Assembly (NCBI RefSeq): GCF_003852895.1
Contig: NZ_QUSW01000001.1
Span: forward strand, 868,001-932,000
DNA length: 64,000 nucleotides
Reading direction: 5' to 3'
Source: Rhizobacter terrae
GTDB taxonomy: Bacteria; Pseudomonadota; Gammaproteobacteria; Burkholderiales; Burkholderiaceae_C
Below the pieces are notes generated by a model. It was not told the origin of the DNA. It saw only the letters and a program-made list of their open reading frames with translations, and ran no database searches. Shown piece by piece: positions 23,185 to 32,246 of this stretch. The position numbers were made by a program, and so were the translations under genes. Numbering within the stretch: the first letter of the stretch is position 1; each line of letters opens with the position of its first letter.

Positions 23185-23961
23185 ATGACGCCAACGCCAG
23201 TCAGGCCGACCCGCGTCGGAATGATCGTTCCGAGCTGGAACACGACCATGGAAGCGGAATTGCCGGAACTGCTGCGAAGGCAGCAGCAGTCCGGCTCGCC
23301 GCGCCTGAGCCTGCATTCGGCCAGGCTGCGCCCGATGGCCGGCCCGGACGAGCAGGACGCGGTGATGGACGCGGTGGATGCCTTGAGCGATGCGCAGGTC
23401 GAAGCGCTCATCCACGCCGACGTGTCGGGCTTGATGCTGCGTGGGCGGCGCCGCATCTGCGACATGCACGCGCAGTTGTCGCAGCAGGCCGCCGAGAGCG
23501 GACGCCACCCCTCGGTGATCACCAGTGCAGGCGCGCTGGTGTCCGCGCTGAAGGCGCTGAACGCCGGCCGCATCACGCTGATCGCGCCCTACCTCAAGGC
23601 CGCGACGCAGCAGGTGTGCAAGACCTTGGGCGAGTACGGCATCGAGGCCGTGCAGTCGCGCTCGCTGGAGATCGTGGCGCCCGCACTGGTCGGTCGGCTC
23701 GACCAGGCCAAGCTGCTGGCCATCGCCTCGCAGCTCGACTATTCCGGCTCGCAGGCGCTGGTCATCTCCGCCTGCGTGCAAATGCCTTCGCTGGACGTCA
23801 TCGACGAAGCGGAGCAGATGCTGGGGTTGCCGGTGATCAGCGCCGCGACGGCCACGGCCTTCGAGCTGCTGAACTGCCTGGACATCGAGCCGGCGATCCA
23901 CGGTGCGGGTTGCCTGCTGCGGCCGCGGTCGGCGGCGCGCCGGCAGGCCGTGGTCCTGTGA
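23185..23961 (+). CDS. Asp/Glu racemase-superfamily protein, maleate isomerase-like, first Cys missing
   Basis: 258 residues resembling maleate cis-trans isomerase and arylmalonate decarboxylase in the Asp/Glu racemase superfamily. The N-terminal VGMIVPSWNTTMEAE and C-terminal segments fit. The second catalytic cysteine is present (Cys197 in SACVQMPSLDVID). At the expected first-cysteine site the sequence reads HADVSGLM, with Asp79 where the family has Cys (Cys76 in the Nocardia enzyme, from memory). A one-cysteine enzyme would fit a decarboxylase-like or altered reaction better than two-cysteine isomerisation. A GGGGAG ribosome site precedes the ATG at 23185. The physiological substrate is unknown. 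Confidence 0.78.
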   Translation: MTPTPVRPTRVGMIVPSWNTTMEAELPELLRRQQQSGSPRLSLHSARLRPMAGPDEQDAVMDAVDALSDAQVEALIHADVSGLMLRGRRRICDMHAQLSQQAAESGRHPSVITSAGALVSALKALNAGRITLIAPYLKAATQQVCKTLGEYGIEAVQSRSLEIVAPALVGRLDQAKLLAIASQLDYSGSQALVISACVQMPSLDVIDEAEQMLGLPVISAATATAFELLNCLDIEPAIHGAGCLLRPRSAARRQAVVL

Positions 23962-23968
23962 ACCAGGC

Positions 23969-24934
23969 TCAAGCCGGCAGGCACCCCAGACCGCGCAGCG
24001 TGGTCTCCACCGCCTGGTCCAGCGGCGTGTGCGGTTCCTCGCCCAGCACGCGGACCAACGCGGTGTTGTCCATGCGCAGTTCGCGGGTCCACAGGTAGCG
24101 CATCTCGCGCATCTCGCGGAACAGCGGCACGAACGGGGAGGCGAGCATCAGCAGCCACCACGGGAAGGCCTTGAGGGCAGGCGCCTTGCCGGTGCGGCGC
24201 TGGACGACGCGCTGGATGGACGCGGCCATCTGCTGGCCGTCAGCGTCCCAGTGGCCGGCCATGTGGAAGCTGGCGAAGGTGGGCAGGGTGTCGGCGCGGT
24301 CGAGCAGGCGCACCATGGTCCGCGCCACGTCCGGCAGGTAGGACCACTGGTGGCCGACGCCGGCACGTGCCGGGTTGCTCACGGCGGACACGGCCTGCCC
24401 CGGCTTGACCAGGCCCTGCGAGAACCAGTTGTTGCCGACTCTCGGGCCGAAGAAGTCGCCGGCCCGCACGATGATGACGGGCACGCCGTCCTGCGAGGCG
24501 GCCTGCAGCCGGCGCTCCATCTCGACGCGGATGGCGCCCTTGCGGGTCAGCGGGCGCTGCGGCGAGTCTTCACGCAGCACCGGAAAGGCATCGGGCCCGA
24601 AGTTGTAGACGGTGCCCGGCAGGACGATGCGCGCACCGACCGCCTGGGCAGCGGCGATGGTGTTGGCAAGCATGGGCAGCACCAGCTCGCTCCAGCGGCG
24701 GTAGCCCGGCGGGTTCACGGCATGCACGATTGCGCTCACGCCCTGCGCCGCCGCCAGCACGTCGCCTGCGCTCATCGCGTCGCCGCTCATCCACTCGATG
24801 CCGTGGCCATCGGCGGGCGCCGCGCCGCGCTTGAGTGCACGCACCGTCCAGCCCGCATCGCACAGCTGCCGCGCCACTTCGCCGCCGATGCCGCCAGTGG
24901 CACCCAGCACCAGAACCGTCTTCTTGCCTTGCAT
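23969..24934 (-). CDS. NAD-dependent epimerase/dehydratase family (extended SDR)
   Basis: A 321-residue extended SDR-type protein. The Rossmann motif GATGGIG is at residues 11-17, and a VYNFGP segment stands at the usual active-site Tyr position but without a downstream YxxxK spacing. A cofactor-binding core and a smaller C-terminal substrate region are present. It resembles the uncharacterised NAD-dependent epimerase/dehydratase proteins linked to LysR regulators rather than a known sugar epimerase. The ATG at 24934 has an AGGAGCAG ribosome site, which also forms one arm of an inverted repeat. It is divergent from the LysR gene at 25032 and probably controlled by it. Confidence 0.82.
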   Translation of the reverse strand: MQGKKTVLVLGATGGIGGEVARQLCDAGWTVRALKRGAAPADGHGIEWMSGDAMSAGDVLAAAQGVSAIVHAVNPPGYRRWSELVLPMLANTIAAAQAVGARIVLPGTVYNFGPDAFPVLREDSPQRPLTRKGAIRVEMERRLQAASQDGVPVIIVRAGDFFGPRVGNNWFSQGLVKPGQAVSAVSNPARAGVGHQWSYLPDVARTMVRLLDRADTLPTFASFHMAGHWDADGQQMAASIQRVVQRRTGKAPALKAFPWWLLMLASPFVPLFREMREMRYLWTRELRMDNTALVRVLGEEPHTPLDQAVETTLRGLGCLPA

Positions 24935-24937
24935 GAT

Positions 24938-25024
24938 CTGCTCCTGTGTCAATGAACGAATGGGAGCAGTGTGGCCGTCGGCAGTCTCAAATGGAATTGC
25001 CGAACATGTGCCAGACGCTATACA
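24938..25024. promoter_or_regulatory. Divergent LysR/epimerase control region
   Basis: Two inverted repeats are seen in the 97-bp gap: CTGCTCC (24938-24944) with GGAGCAG (24963-24969), and TCGGCA (24978-24983) with TGCCGA (24998-25003). A TATACA hexamer at 25019-25024 could be the -10 box of the LysR gene and would place its start within a base or two of the ATG at 25032. The second repeat is the better LysR-site candidate. Confidence 0.4.
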
Positions 25025-25031
25025 TTTTTGC

Positions 25032-25940
25032 ATGGACACGAATGAACCCGGCTGGGAGCTGTACCGGTCATTGCTCGGCGTGCTGGACGAGGGCTCGCTC
25101 TCCGGTGCCGCGCGGGCACTGGGCATCGCGCAGCCCACCGTCGGCCGCCACGTCGCGGCCCTGGAAAAGGCCCTGGGGCAGGCGCTCTTCACCCGTTCGC
25201 AGGCGGGGCTCACGCCCACCGAGGCGGCGTTGGAGTTGCGGCCGCACCTGCAGACGCTCTCGGCCACCGCCGCGGCCATCAAGCGCGCATCGTCGGGCAC
25301 TCGTGACGCCGTGGCCGGCACCGTGCGCATCACCGCCAGCGAGGTGGTGGGCGTGGAAGTGCTGCCGCCCATCCTCGCGCGGCTGGCGGAAAACCACCCG
25401 GGCCTGGCCGTCGAGCTGGTGCTCAGCAACCAGGTGCAGGACCTGCTGCGCCGTGAAGCGGACATCGCCGTGCGCATGACGACGCCCAGGCAGGAATCGC
25501 TGATCGCGCGCCGCGTGGCGGGCATCGTCGTGGGCCTGCATGCGCACCGCGGCTACCTCGACCGGCACGGCACGCCACGCACGGACGACGAGCTGCAGCA
25601 GCATCGCATCATCGGCTACGACAAGGAAACGGCCTACATCCGCGCGATGAGCAAGTCCCTCGGGCCGATGCGGCGCGACCGCTTCTCGCTGCGCACCGAC
25701 AGCGACCTCGCCCAGCTAGCGGCCATCCGCGCGGGGCACGGCATCGGCATCTGCCAGGTGGGCATCGCCAGGCGCGACAAGCAGCTCGTGCGCGTGATGC
25801 CGCGCCGCTATTCGTGGACGCTGGACACCTGGGTCACCATGCACGAAGACCTGCGCCACAGCGCACGCTGCAAGGCCGTCTTCGATGCGCTGGTGGAGGG
25901 CCTCGGCCGCTACGCGCCCAGCGACTCGGTGACGCGGTAG
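25032..25940 (+). CDS. LysR-family transcriptional regulator
   Basis: A 302-residue LysR protein with the N-terminal winged HTH (GSLSGAARALGIAQPTVGRHV) and a complete effector domain (from about residue 90). It reads divergently from an NAD-dependent epimerase-like gene and is probably its regulator. The ATG at 25032 is chosen because it begins the conserved helix; upstream in-frame codons overlap the promoter region. Its last 31 bases overlap the convergent diguanylate cyclase gene. The ligand is unknown. Confidence 0.87.
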   Translation: MDTNEPGWELYRSLLGVLDEGSLSGAARALGIAQPTVGRHVAALEKALGQALFTRSQAGLTPTEAALELRPHLQTLSATAAAIKRASSGTRDAVAGTVRITASEVVGVEVLPPILARLAENHPGLAVELVLSNQVQDLLRREADIAVRMTTPRQESLIARRVAGIVVGLHAHRGYLDRHGTPRTDDELQQHRIIGYDKETAYIRAMSKSLGPMRRDRFSLRTDSDLAQLAAIRAGHGIGICQVGIARRDKQLVRVMPRRYSWTLDTWVTMHEDLRHSARCKAVFDALVEGLGRYAPSDSVTR

Positions 25941-28915
25941 GTGTTGCGGCCGGCGGCCTTGGCTTCGTACAAGGCCTTGTCGGCGCGCGCGAGCAGGTCC
26001 GACCCGCTGATCACGCCCTGGCGATGCACGGCGATGCCCATGCTGGTGGACACGTTGAGGTGGCGTCCGTCGATGTCGAACACGTGGCCGATCTGCGCCA
26101 AGATCTTGCGCGCCACGAACTGCGGCTCGGACTCGCCGCGCAGGCCTTCGAGGATGATGACGAACTCGTCGCCGGCCAGCCGCGCCACGCAGTCGGTGCT
26201 GCGCACCGCGTCCTGCAGCCGGCGGCCGAACTCGCGCAGCACGGCGTCGCCCATGGCGTGGCCCAGCGTGTCGTTGACGGACTTGAAATGGTCCACGTCG
26301 AGGAACATGACGGCCAGGCAGTCGCCGGTGCGGGCCGCACGCGCCAGGGCGTCCTCCAGCCGCTCGTTGAACTGGTGGCGGTTGGGAAGGCCGGTCAGCG
26401 CATCGAAGCGCGCCAGGGCCTGGAGCTGCCGCTCCACGCGCTTGAGTGCCGACACGTCGGTGCTCATGCCGTAGACGCCGGCCACGCTGCCGTCGGCGCG
26501 CACGTCAGGCACGTAGATGGTCTGCATGTTCCGGTGCAGGCCTTTCGCATCGCTGTCCAGTTCGAACTCCACGCGCTCGCCGGCCAGGGCGCGCTCCAGG
26601 TGCTCGCGGCGCGGCCCGAATTCCCGCTCGCCCAGCACCTCGCGCAAGGGCCGGCCGATGGCCGCCTCGATGTCCACGCCCATCCAGGTGTTGATGGTCT
26701 CGTTGATGAAGCGCAGCCGCTGGTCCGAGTCGATGTACGAGATCATCACCGGCAGGTTGTCGGTGACGGCGCGCAGCAGCCGCTCGTTGGCAGCGAGCGT
26801 CTCCTCGTCGCGCTTGCGGTCGGTGATGTCGAAGCTCACGGAGTAGAAGCCGCGCACCCAGCCTTCGGGCGCGATGTCGGGCACGTAGTTCTGCTGGAAC
26901 CAGTGCGCCTTGCCGCGGATCGTCGCGTAGACCTCGAAGCTGGCCGGCTCTCCGTTGAGCACCGCGTCGATGTGGGGCTTGGTCTGCTCGTACACCAGGT
27001 CGCCACGCACCTCGCGGATGGCCTTGCCCACCAGGGCGGACGGGTCGCAGTGGTAGACCTCACCGCAATGCCGGTTGGCGAAGTCGCAGCGCTCCTCGCG
27101 GTCGAAGTGAGAGATCATCACCGGCACGCTGTCGGTGATGGCACGAAGGCGCCGCTCGCTTTCGGCATGCTGCAATTCGGCTTGCTTGAGCGGCGTGATG
27201 TCGAAGCTCATCACGTAGAAACCGGTGACCTGGCTGTCGGCGGACCACTCGGGCACGAGGTTGGCCAGGAAGAAGCGGCTGCGGTCGTGGTGCAGCCAGT
27301 TGGCTTCGAAGGCCACGCGCTTGCCCGACATCACCGCCGCCAGGTGCGGGGCATGCAGGGCATAGCTTTCCTCGCCCAGCGCCTCGCGCAGGGTGTAGCG
27401 GTCCAGCCGCGTGCGGTCCAGGCTCAGCGCGCGGATGGCGCCGCTGTTGAAGAAGTGGCAGCGCTGCTGCAGGTCGCAGTAGGCGATGGCCGCGGGAATG
27501 CTGTCGGTGATGTCGCGCAGGCGCTTTTCCACCGCTTCGCGCCGCATCTCCTCGTCCTTGCGGTCGCTGATGTCGGTCACCATCGCATAGCAGCCGCGCA
27601 CCAGGCCGTCGGGGCCGCGGTCGGGGATGTAGTCGATGTGGAAGTAGCGGCCCACGCGCGGCGCAGGCCCCTCCCAGCTCGACCGGTCGCCGGCCAGGGC
27701 TCGCTCGATGGCGGGGCGCATCGCCTCGTAGGCCTTGCGACCGGTGACTTCCTCCACCGGGCGTCCGTCCATGCCGGCCGGGTCCACGCCCAGCCAGGTT
27801 TCGTGCTTGGCATTGCCGAAGGTGTAGCGGCCTTCGCTGTCGATGTAACCCACCAGCGCGGGGATGTTGTCGACCACGTCGCGCATGCGGCGCTCATGCT
27901 CCTCACGCTCGGCGCGCGCCTGGGTGACCACCGCTTCGTACTCGCGGCGCCGTCGCTGCTGCAGCCACAGCGCCGCCGCGGCACCCAGCGTCACCACCGC
28001 CAGCGTGCCCATCATGATCGCCGCCTGCTGCCGCCAGGCGGCGAAGATGAACTCGTTCAGCCGGCTCACGTGGATCACCATCGGCGGCTCGATGCGCGAA
28101 CTGCCGGCGCCGATGGTCCGGTTGGCGATCATGCGGTCTTCGCCGGTGGCTGCGATGCGTCCGCTGAACTGCGTGGCGCTGGCGCCCGACTCGTGGTGCC
28201 GCGCGAACATCGAGCCCGGCCGGTCGATGTTCATGCCCAGCGTGGCGGCATTCACCGGCATGTTGCCGAACACGATGCCGCTGCCGTGAACGAGCGTCGT
28301 GCGCATGTCCGGCGCATAGAGCACCGACGACTGCACCACCTCGAAGTAGCGCGGCTCCACCACCGCCGAGACGATGCCCGCGAAGTGGCCGTTGCTGTCG
28401 AGCAGGCGGCGGCTGAGGTTGATGGTCCACACGCCCTCGGCCGACTTGTACGGACGCGACATGTACAGCAGGTCGCCCTCGAAGCTGTCGCGCAGCGTGG
28501 TGAAGAACTCGCGGCCCACCATGCCGTGGCCCTGCAGTTCCGCCAGGCTGGTGGCCACGACCACGCCGTTCACGTCCAGCACGAACATGGCCCGCACGCC
28601 GGGCAGTGCATCGGTCAGGGCGCTCAGCCGGCGCTCGGTGGTGCCGCCGGCGGGCGGCACGCCGCGGCCGGGAAAGAAATCGCGGCGCACGCCCAGGAGA
28701 CCCTGGTCGGCGCCGTCGAACTGCTGCAACAGGTTGTCGTGGATGACCTTGGCCTGCGTGGCCAGGCGGCTGCTTTCAGTGCGCCCGATGTCGCGGTGGG
28801 TCTGCAACAGCGCCATGGCGGCCAGCCCGAACACGAGGACCGTCACGGCGCCGAACAACAGCCATTCGAGGCCGTAGCGGCGGCGCTGGCGGCGGGCAGC
28901 GTGCTGACTGTCCAT
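25910..28915 (-). CDS. Membrane diguanylate cyclase: Cache, four PAS domains, GGDEF
   Basis: 1001 residues from the ATG at 28915. Helix 1 (about 16-38), a periplasmic Cache-type double sensor, and helix 2 (about 297-318) are followed by four PAS domains starting near 340, 462, 585 and 706, then a GGDEF domain (about 828-995). The active-site signature reads AGDEF, a variant common in active enzymes. The inhibitory RxxD motif (RSTD) stands five residues before it, so product feedback is expected. No EAL domain is present. It should make c-di-GMP in response to a periplasmic ligand and cytoplasmic PAS cofactors. An in-frame ATG at 29065 would add 50 unlikely residues and overlap the upstream gene. 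Confidence 0.92.
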   Translation of the reverse strand: MDSQHAARRQRRRYGLEWLLFGAVTVLVFGLAAMALLQTHRDIGRTESSRLATQAKVIHDNLLQQFDGADQGLLGVRRDFFPGRGVPPAGGTTERRLSALTDALPGVRAMFVLDVNGVVVATSLAELQGHGMVGREFFTTLRDSFEGDLLYMSRPYKSAEGVWTINLSRRLLDSNGHFAGIVSAVVEPRYFEVVQSSVLYAPDMRTTLVHGSGIVFGNMPVNAATLGMNIDRPGSMFARHHESGASATQFSGRIAATGEDRMIANRTIGAGSSRIEPPMVIHVSRLNEFIFAAWRQQAAIMMGTLAVVTLGAAAALWLQQRRRREYEAVVTQARAEREEHERRMRDVVDNIPALVGYIDSEGRYTFGNAKHETWLGVDPAGMDGRPVEEVTGRKAYEAMRPAIERALAGDRSSWEGPAPRVGRYFHIDYIPDRGPDGLVRGCYAMVTDISDRKDEEMRREAVEKRLRDITDSIPAAIAYCDLQQRCHFFNSGAIRALSLDRTRLDRYTLREALGEESYALHAPHLAAVMSGKRVAFEANWLHHDRSRFFLANLVPEWSADSQVTGFYVMSFDITPLKQAELQHAESERRLRAITDSVPVMISHFDREERCDFANRHCGEVYHCDPSALVGKAIREVRGDLVYEQTKPHIDAVLNGEPASFEVYATIRGKAHWFQQNYVPDIAPEGWVRGFYSVSFDITDRKRDEETLAANERLLRAVTDNLPVMISYIDSDQRLRFINETINTWMGVDIEAAIGRPLREVLGEREFGPRREHLERALAGERVEFELDSDAKGLHRNMQTIYVPDVRADGSVAGVYGMSTDVSALKRVERQLQALARFDALTGLPNRHQFNERLEDALARAARTGDCLAVMFLDVDHFKSVNDTLGHAMGDAVLREFGRRLQDAVRSTDCVARLAGDEFVIILEGLRGESEPQFVARKILAQIGHVFDIDGRHLNVSTSMGIAVHRQGVISGSDLLARADKALYEAKAAGRNTYRVTESLGA

Positions 28916-29045
28916 GTGCTGGTCGCATCCCGCGCGCAAGCCCTGCCTGCGCGCCCTTGGGGGCACTTCGCCCCGTTCCCGCTCCCCGGTCTTGCACACT
29001 ATGCCATCGGCCCAAGCCCACTCCTCCAGCGCTTGTATGAATTTG

Positions 29046-32000
29046 TCACGGTTGCGGCGCGACATCGAAGCCGCCCACCGTCACCATCGCGCTCGGGCCG
29101 TCCAGGCGCACCGTCGTCAGCTCCTCCTTCTGCTGCGCCGTGCCGAAGCCGGTGGTCAGCCGCATCATGAGATTGGTGGCCGGCGAGACGATCTGCTGGC
29201 GGTGCCCGTAGAACTGCGCCTGCACCGTGTAGTGGCCGGGCTTGGCACGGCGCAATGAGAACTCCTCGGGCCCGTAGCCGCCGGTCACGTCCTGCGAGAC
29301 GCGGCCGCCCTGGCGGGTGAAGCGGTGGCCGTAGAACGCCTTCTCGCCGTTGGGGTCCACCACCCACAGGTCGATGTCGGTGTTGTCCGCATCCCAGGAC
29401 AGCACGATGCGCAGGTCCAGCGGCAGGTTGCGCATGAGGCGCTGGTCGAAGCCCTGCGTGCGCACCGGCTGGCCCAGCAACTGGGCACGCGCGGCCACCG
29501 AGTTCAGCTCGGCGAGCGCGGTCAGGTCGATGTCGGGAAAGCGTCCGTCCCAGGGGCGGGAGACCACCTCCCAGAGCTGGTCCACCGCATCCTGCCATTG
29601 CTTCGCATCGGCATGGGCCAGGCCCAGGTCGCGCCAGGACTGCGGCTCGTTCGGGCTCAGCCGCTTCACCTCCTGGAACACGGGAATCGCGAGCTCGGCC
29701 TGACGGGCCTGCAGCAGGCGGTAGCCCAGCACGCGCAGGATGTGGCGGTTCTCCAGGTTCATCTCGGCCAGGTTCGACAGCACGCGCAGGCCCAGTTCCG
29801 GCAGGCCCTTGTCGAACAGCACGTCGGCGGCATCGAGGAAGAAGGCGGTGCTGTTGACGAAGTCCGGCCGCTCGTCGAGGTAGCGCTGGTAGACCTGGTC
29901 GCGCGGGGCCTCGCGCAGGCGGCGGGCATAGGCGGAGTCCGGCGCCCACTTGGTGAGCTGGATGCTCGAGGTGGTGGTGTCGGGCTTGTCCGCGGCGGCT
30001 TCCTTCTTCGCAAGATCCGCCGGGGCGGCATTGCCGGCGGCACGGGTGCGCATCTGCGCTGCCTCGGCCATCGCCGGCGCCACGGCGGGCGCGGGGGCCA
30101 TCACCGGCGGCGGCGGCGGCATCGGCACGGCCGCGCGAGCCGTTGCATCGGCCACGTCATCCGATCGACGGCTGCGCGCATCGCGCTCCTGCAGGCGGCC
30201 GAGGGCTTCCTTGCGATCGGCCGCTTCCTCGCGTGGCAGTCCGCCCTTGGGGTAGTCGCGCTGCCACCAGGCCACCTGTTCCTTGAAGCGGCTCACCACG
30301 CCTTCGAGGTGGGCCGTGCGCTGGTCCTGCACCTGGCGGTTGCCGTAGGCCATCAGGCGTTCGTACTCGGCGCGCATCGCCATCGGCGGCTCGATCTCGT
30401 AGCGCACGTAGTCGTTGATCGCATCGAGCACGATGAGCGAGGTCTCGCGCGTCACCAGCCCGAACTGCTTGCCGACACGGCGGATCTCCGCGCGGTGGGC
30501 ATCGTAGTCCTCCTCCAGCTCCGCGATGCGCATGCTGGCCCACTGGATGGGCACGAGGTCGGCACGGGCGGGCGATGTCTCGCGCGGCGCCTGGATGTCC
30601 ACCACCTGCGAGCTGGCCTGGCCATCGGGCAGCACGAAGTCCAGCGTCACCCGCGCCGGCCAGCGCGCCACCTGGCCGGCAACAGCCACGAAGGATTCAC
30701 CCACCTGCGGCATGCGCGCCACCAGTTGCGAGGCGCCGGCGCCGCGGATGCCGGCCAGGCGCACGCGCTGTGACGTGAGCGATTTCACCGCAGCAGCAGC
30801 ATCCACGTGCAGCAGGTCCAGCCACTCGCCGCCGCTGCGCTGCGACAGGCCGGCCAGGCGGCGCGCGTCCACGCTCGATGCGGCACTGACGGCGTAGGTC
30901 GGCACCTTGTCGCCGGGTTGTGCGTGAGCGCCCCAGTTGCCCAGGCCGTCGCTGAAGACGAAGGCCAGGTCGACCTTGGGCACCGCGACCAGTGCAGCGA
31001 AGTTGGTGGCGCCGTCGTAGGCGACGCCGTTCAGCGCGCGGCGCAACTCGTCCCAGCGTCCGTCCTTCACGGCAAAGCGCCGCGCCGGCTCGGCGGCATC
31101 GCGCACGACGTTGAGCTGCACGTCCACGTTGCGCACGGCCTTGAAGTACGCATCCAGCAGGGCGAGCTCGCGGTCATGGTCCCGCGTGGCGCCGGAGCCT
31201 GATGCGTCCCACTGCAAGGCGATGCTGCGCGGCGCCGGCCGCGGCATGGCGCGCTGGACCATGGGCACTTCGGCATAGAACATCGAACGCGAATCAACGG
31301 TGCTGGCAGCCACCACGGTGTCCGAGCGCGCCGGCAGGTCCACCTTCAGCAATGCCGCCCCGCGGTGATGGCTGCGGTGGATCTGCACCTGCGACCAGCC
31401 GGTGCGCTGCTGGGTCTGCACGTCGTTGGCCGGCAGGCCGCTGGCTTCGAGGTGGATGCTCGACAGCGGCACATCGGCCAGGCGCAGGTCGACGTCGAGC
31501 TGGCCGACCTCGCCGGCGAACTCCAGCGGCAGCTCGAAGCTCGCGCCCATCACCTTGCCCCGGCCCGAGCGACCCAGGTTCTCGCTGATGTCGAGCACCA
31601 CGCGCCGCGTGCCGCGGCCGGGAATGGGGTACACGCGCAGCTTGTAGTTGTTGCCCTGCGTGACCTCCAGCAGCGCCGGGTCGACGCGGGTGCGGGTCAC
31701 GTCCTCGAAGACCTGCTGGCCCTTGGCCTTCTCCACCGGCACGGCGGGGCGCATCTCGTGGCCCATGTCCAGCGCGAAGCCGGTGGCGACCTGTCCTTCG
31801 CGCAGCGGGAACTGCAGCTCACCTTCGAGCACCTGGTCGTTCGGATTGCGCAGCACCAGTTCCACCCGGGTGCGGGCCGCGTGGCCGACCACCTCGGTGA
31901 AGACATCGGCCTTCTCCAGCTGGATGGCCAGGCGCGCCTGCGGCGACCAGATGCGCACCTGCGGCGGCAGGAGTGGCGCGATCGGCATGACGCCCTTGGC

Positions 32001-32087
32001 CGGCGGCACCGGCGGCGTGAGGGCGTGGCCGGGGATCATGACGGCCGCAAGGGCCAGCGCCGCGGCAAGGGTCGTGAGTCTGCGCAT
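29046..32087 (-). CDS. Secreted VIT-VWA-TPR-DUF2135 protein
   Basis: 1013 residues with a signal peptide (1-22). A VIT domain (about 45-165, RVELVLRNPNDQVLEGELQF) comes first. A von Willebrand A-like region (about 290-440) has a metal-site motif DASGS. A Pro/Ala-rich linker (about 620-690), a TPR-like helical section (about 720-840) and a DUF2135 domain near the C-terminus (LSWDADNTDIDLWVVDPNGE) complete it. It is expected in the periplasm or on the outer surface as an adhesion or scaffold protein; inter-alpha-trypsin-like VIT-VWA proteins are widespread but poorly understood in bacteria. The next gene on this strand is the diguanylate cyclase, so the two may form an operon. Confidence 0.85.
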   Translation of the reverse strand: MRRLTTLAAALALAAVMIPGHALTPPVPPAKGVMPIAPLLPPQVRIWSPQARLAIQLEKADVFTEVVGHAARTRVELVLRNPNDQVLEGELQFPLREGQVATGFALDMGHEMRPAVPVEKAKGQQVFEDVTRTRVDPALLEVTQGNNYKLRVYPIPGRGTRRVVLDISENLGRSGRGKVMGASFELPLEFAGEVGQLDVDLRLADVPLSSIHLEASGLPANDVQTQQRTGWSQVQIHRSHHRGAALLKVDLPARSDTVVAASTVDSRSMFYAEVPMVQRAMPRPAPRSIALQWDASGSGATRDHDRELALLDAYFKAVRNVDVQLNVVRDAAEPARRFAVKDGRWDELRRALNGVAYDGATNFAALVAVPKVDLAFVFSDGLGNWGAHAQPGDKVPTYAVSAASSVDARRLAGLSQRSGGEWLDLLHVDAAAAVKSLTSQRVRLAGIRGAGASQLVARMPQVGESFVAVAGQVARWPARVTLDFVLPDGQASSQVVDIQAPRETSPARADLVPIQWASMRIAELEEDYDAHRAEIRRVGKQFGLVTRETSLIVLDAINDYVRYEIEPPMAMRAEYERLMAYGNRQVQDQRTAHLEGVVSRFKEQVAWWQRDYPKGGLPREEAADRKEALGRLQERDARSRRSDDVADATARAAVPMPPPPPVMAPAPAVAPAMAEAAQMRTRAAGNAAPADLAKKEAAADKPDTTTSSIQLTKWAPDSAYARRLREAPRDQVYQRYLDERPDFVNSTAFFLDAADVLFDKGLPELGLRVLSNLAEMNLENRHILRVLGYRLLQARQAELAIPVFQEVKRLSPNEPQSWRDLGLAHADAKQWQDAVDQLWEVVSRPWDGRFPDIDLTALAELNSVAARAQLLGQPVRTQGFDQRLMRNLPLDLRIVLSWDADNTDIDLWVVDPNGEKAFYGHRFTRQGGRVSQDVTGGYGPEEFSLRRAKPGHYTVQAQFYGHRQQIVSPATNLMMRLTTGFGTAQQKEELTTVRLDGPSAMVTVGGFDVAPQP

Positions 32088-32141
32088 GATGGGCTTGAAG
32101 TCGTTGGGACAAGAACTGCTACGGCCCAGCTTCGCGAACGG

Positions 32142-32158
32142 GGTGAAAGTTTTTCACC
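32142..32158. promoter_or_regulatory. Perfect inverted repeat in divergent promoter region
   Basis: GGTGAAA-GTT-TTTCACC is a perfect 7-bp inverted repeat in the 159-bp gap between the VIT protein and the lipoprotein-like gene. Neither side has a T-tract, so it is more likely a protein-binding site than a terminator. The binding protein is unknown. Confidence 0.35.
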
Positions 32159-32246
32159 ACCGGGCTGCTGTATCCCAAAGGCTCATTCCCTCCCCGGCCG
32201 CGCCCGCCTATCGTCCGCCCCGACTTCAACCATTCGGGAGGACACC

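Noticed and set aside
28916-29065. Additional 50 codons at the start of the diguanylate cyclase
   Set aside because: They would overlap the upstream gene and look like non-coding sequence; the first helix begins soon after the ATG at 28915. This choice is not certain.
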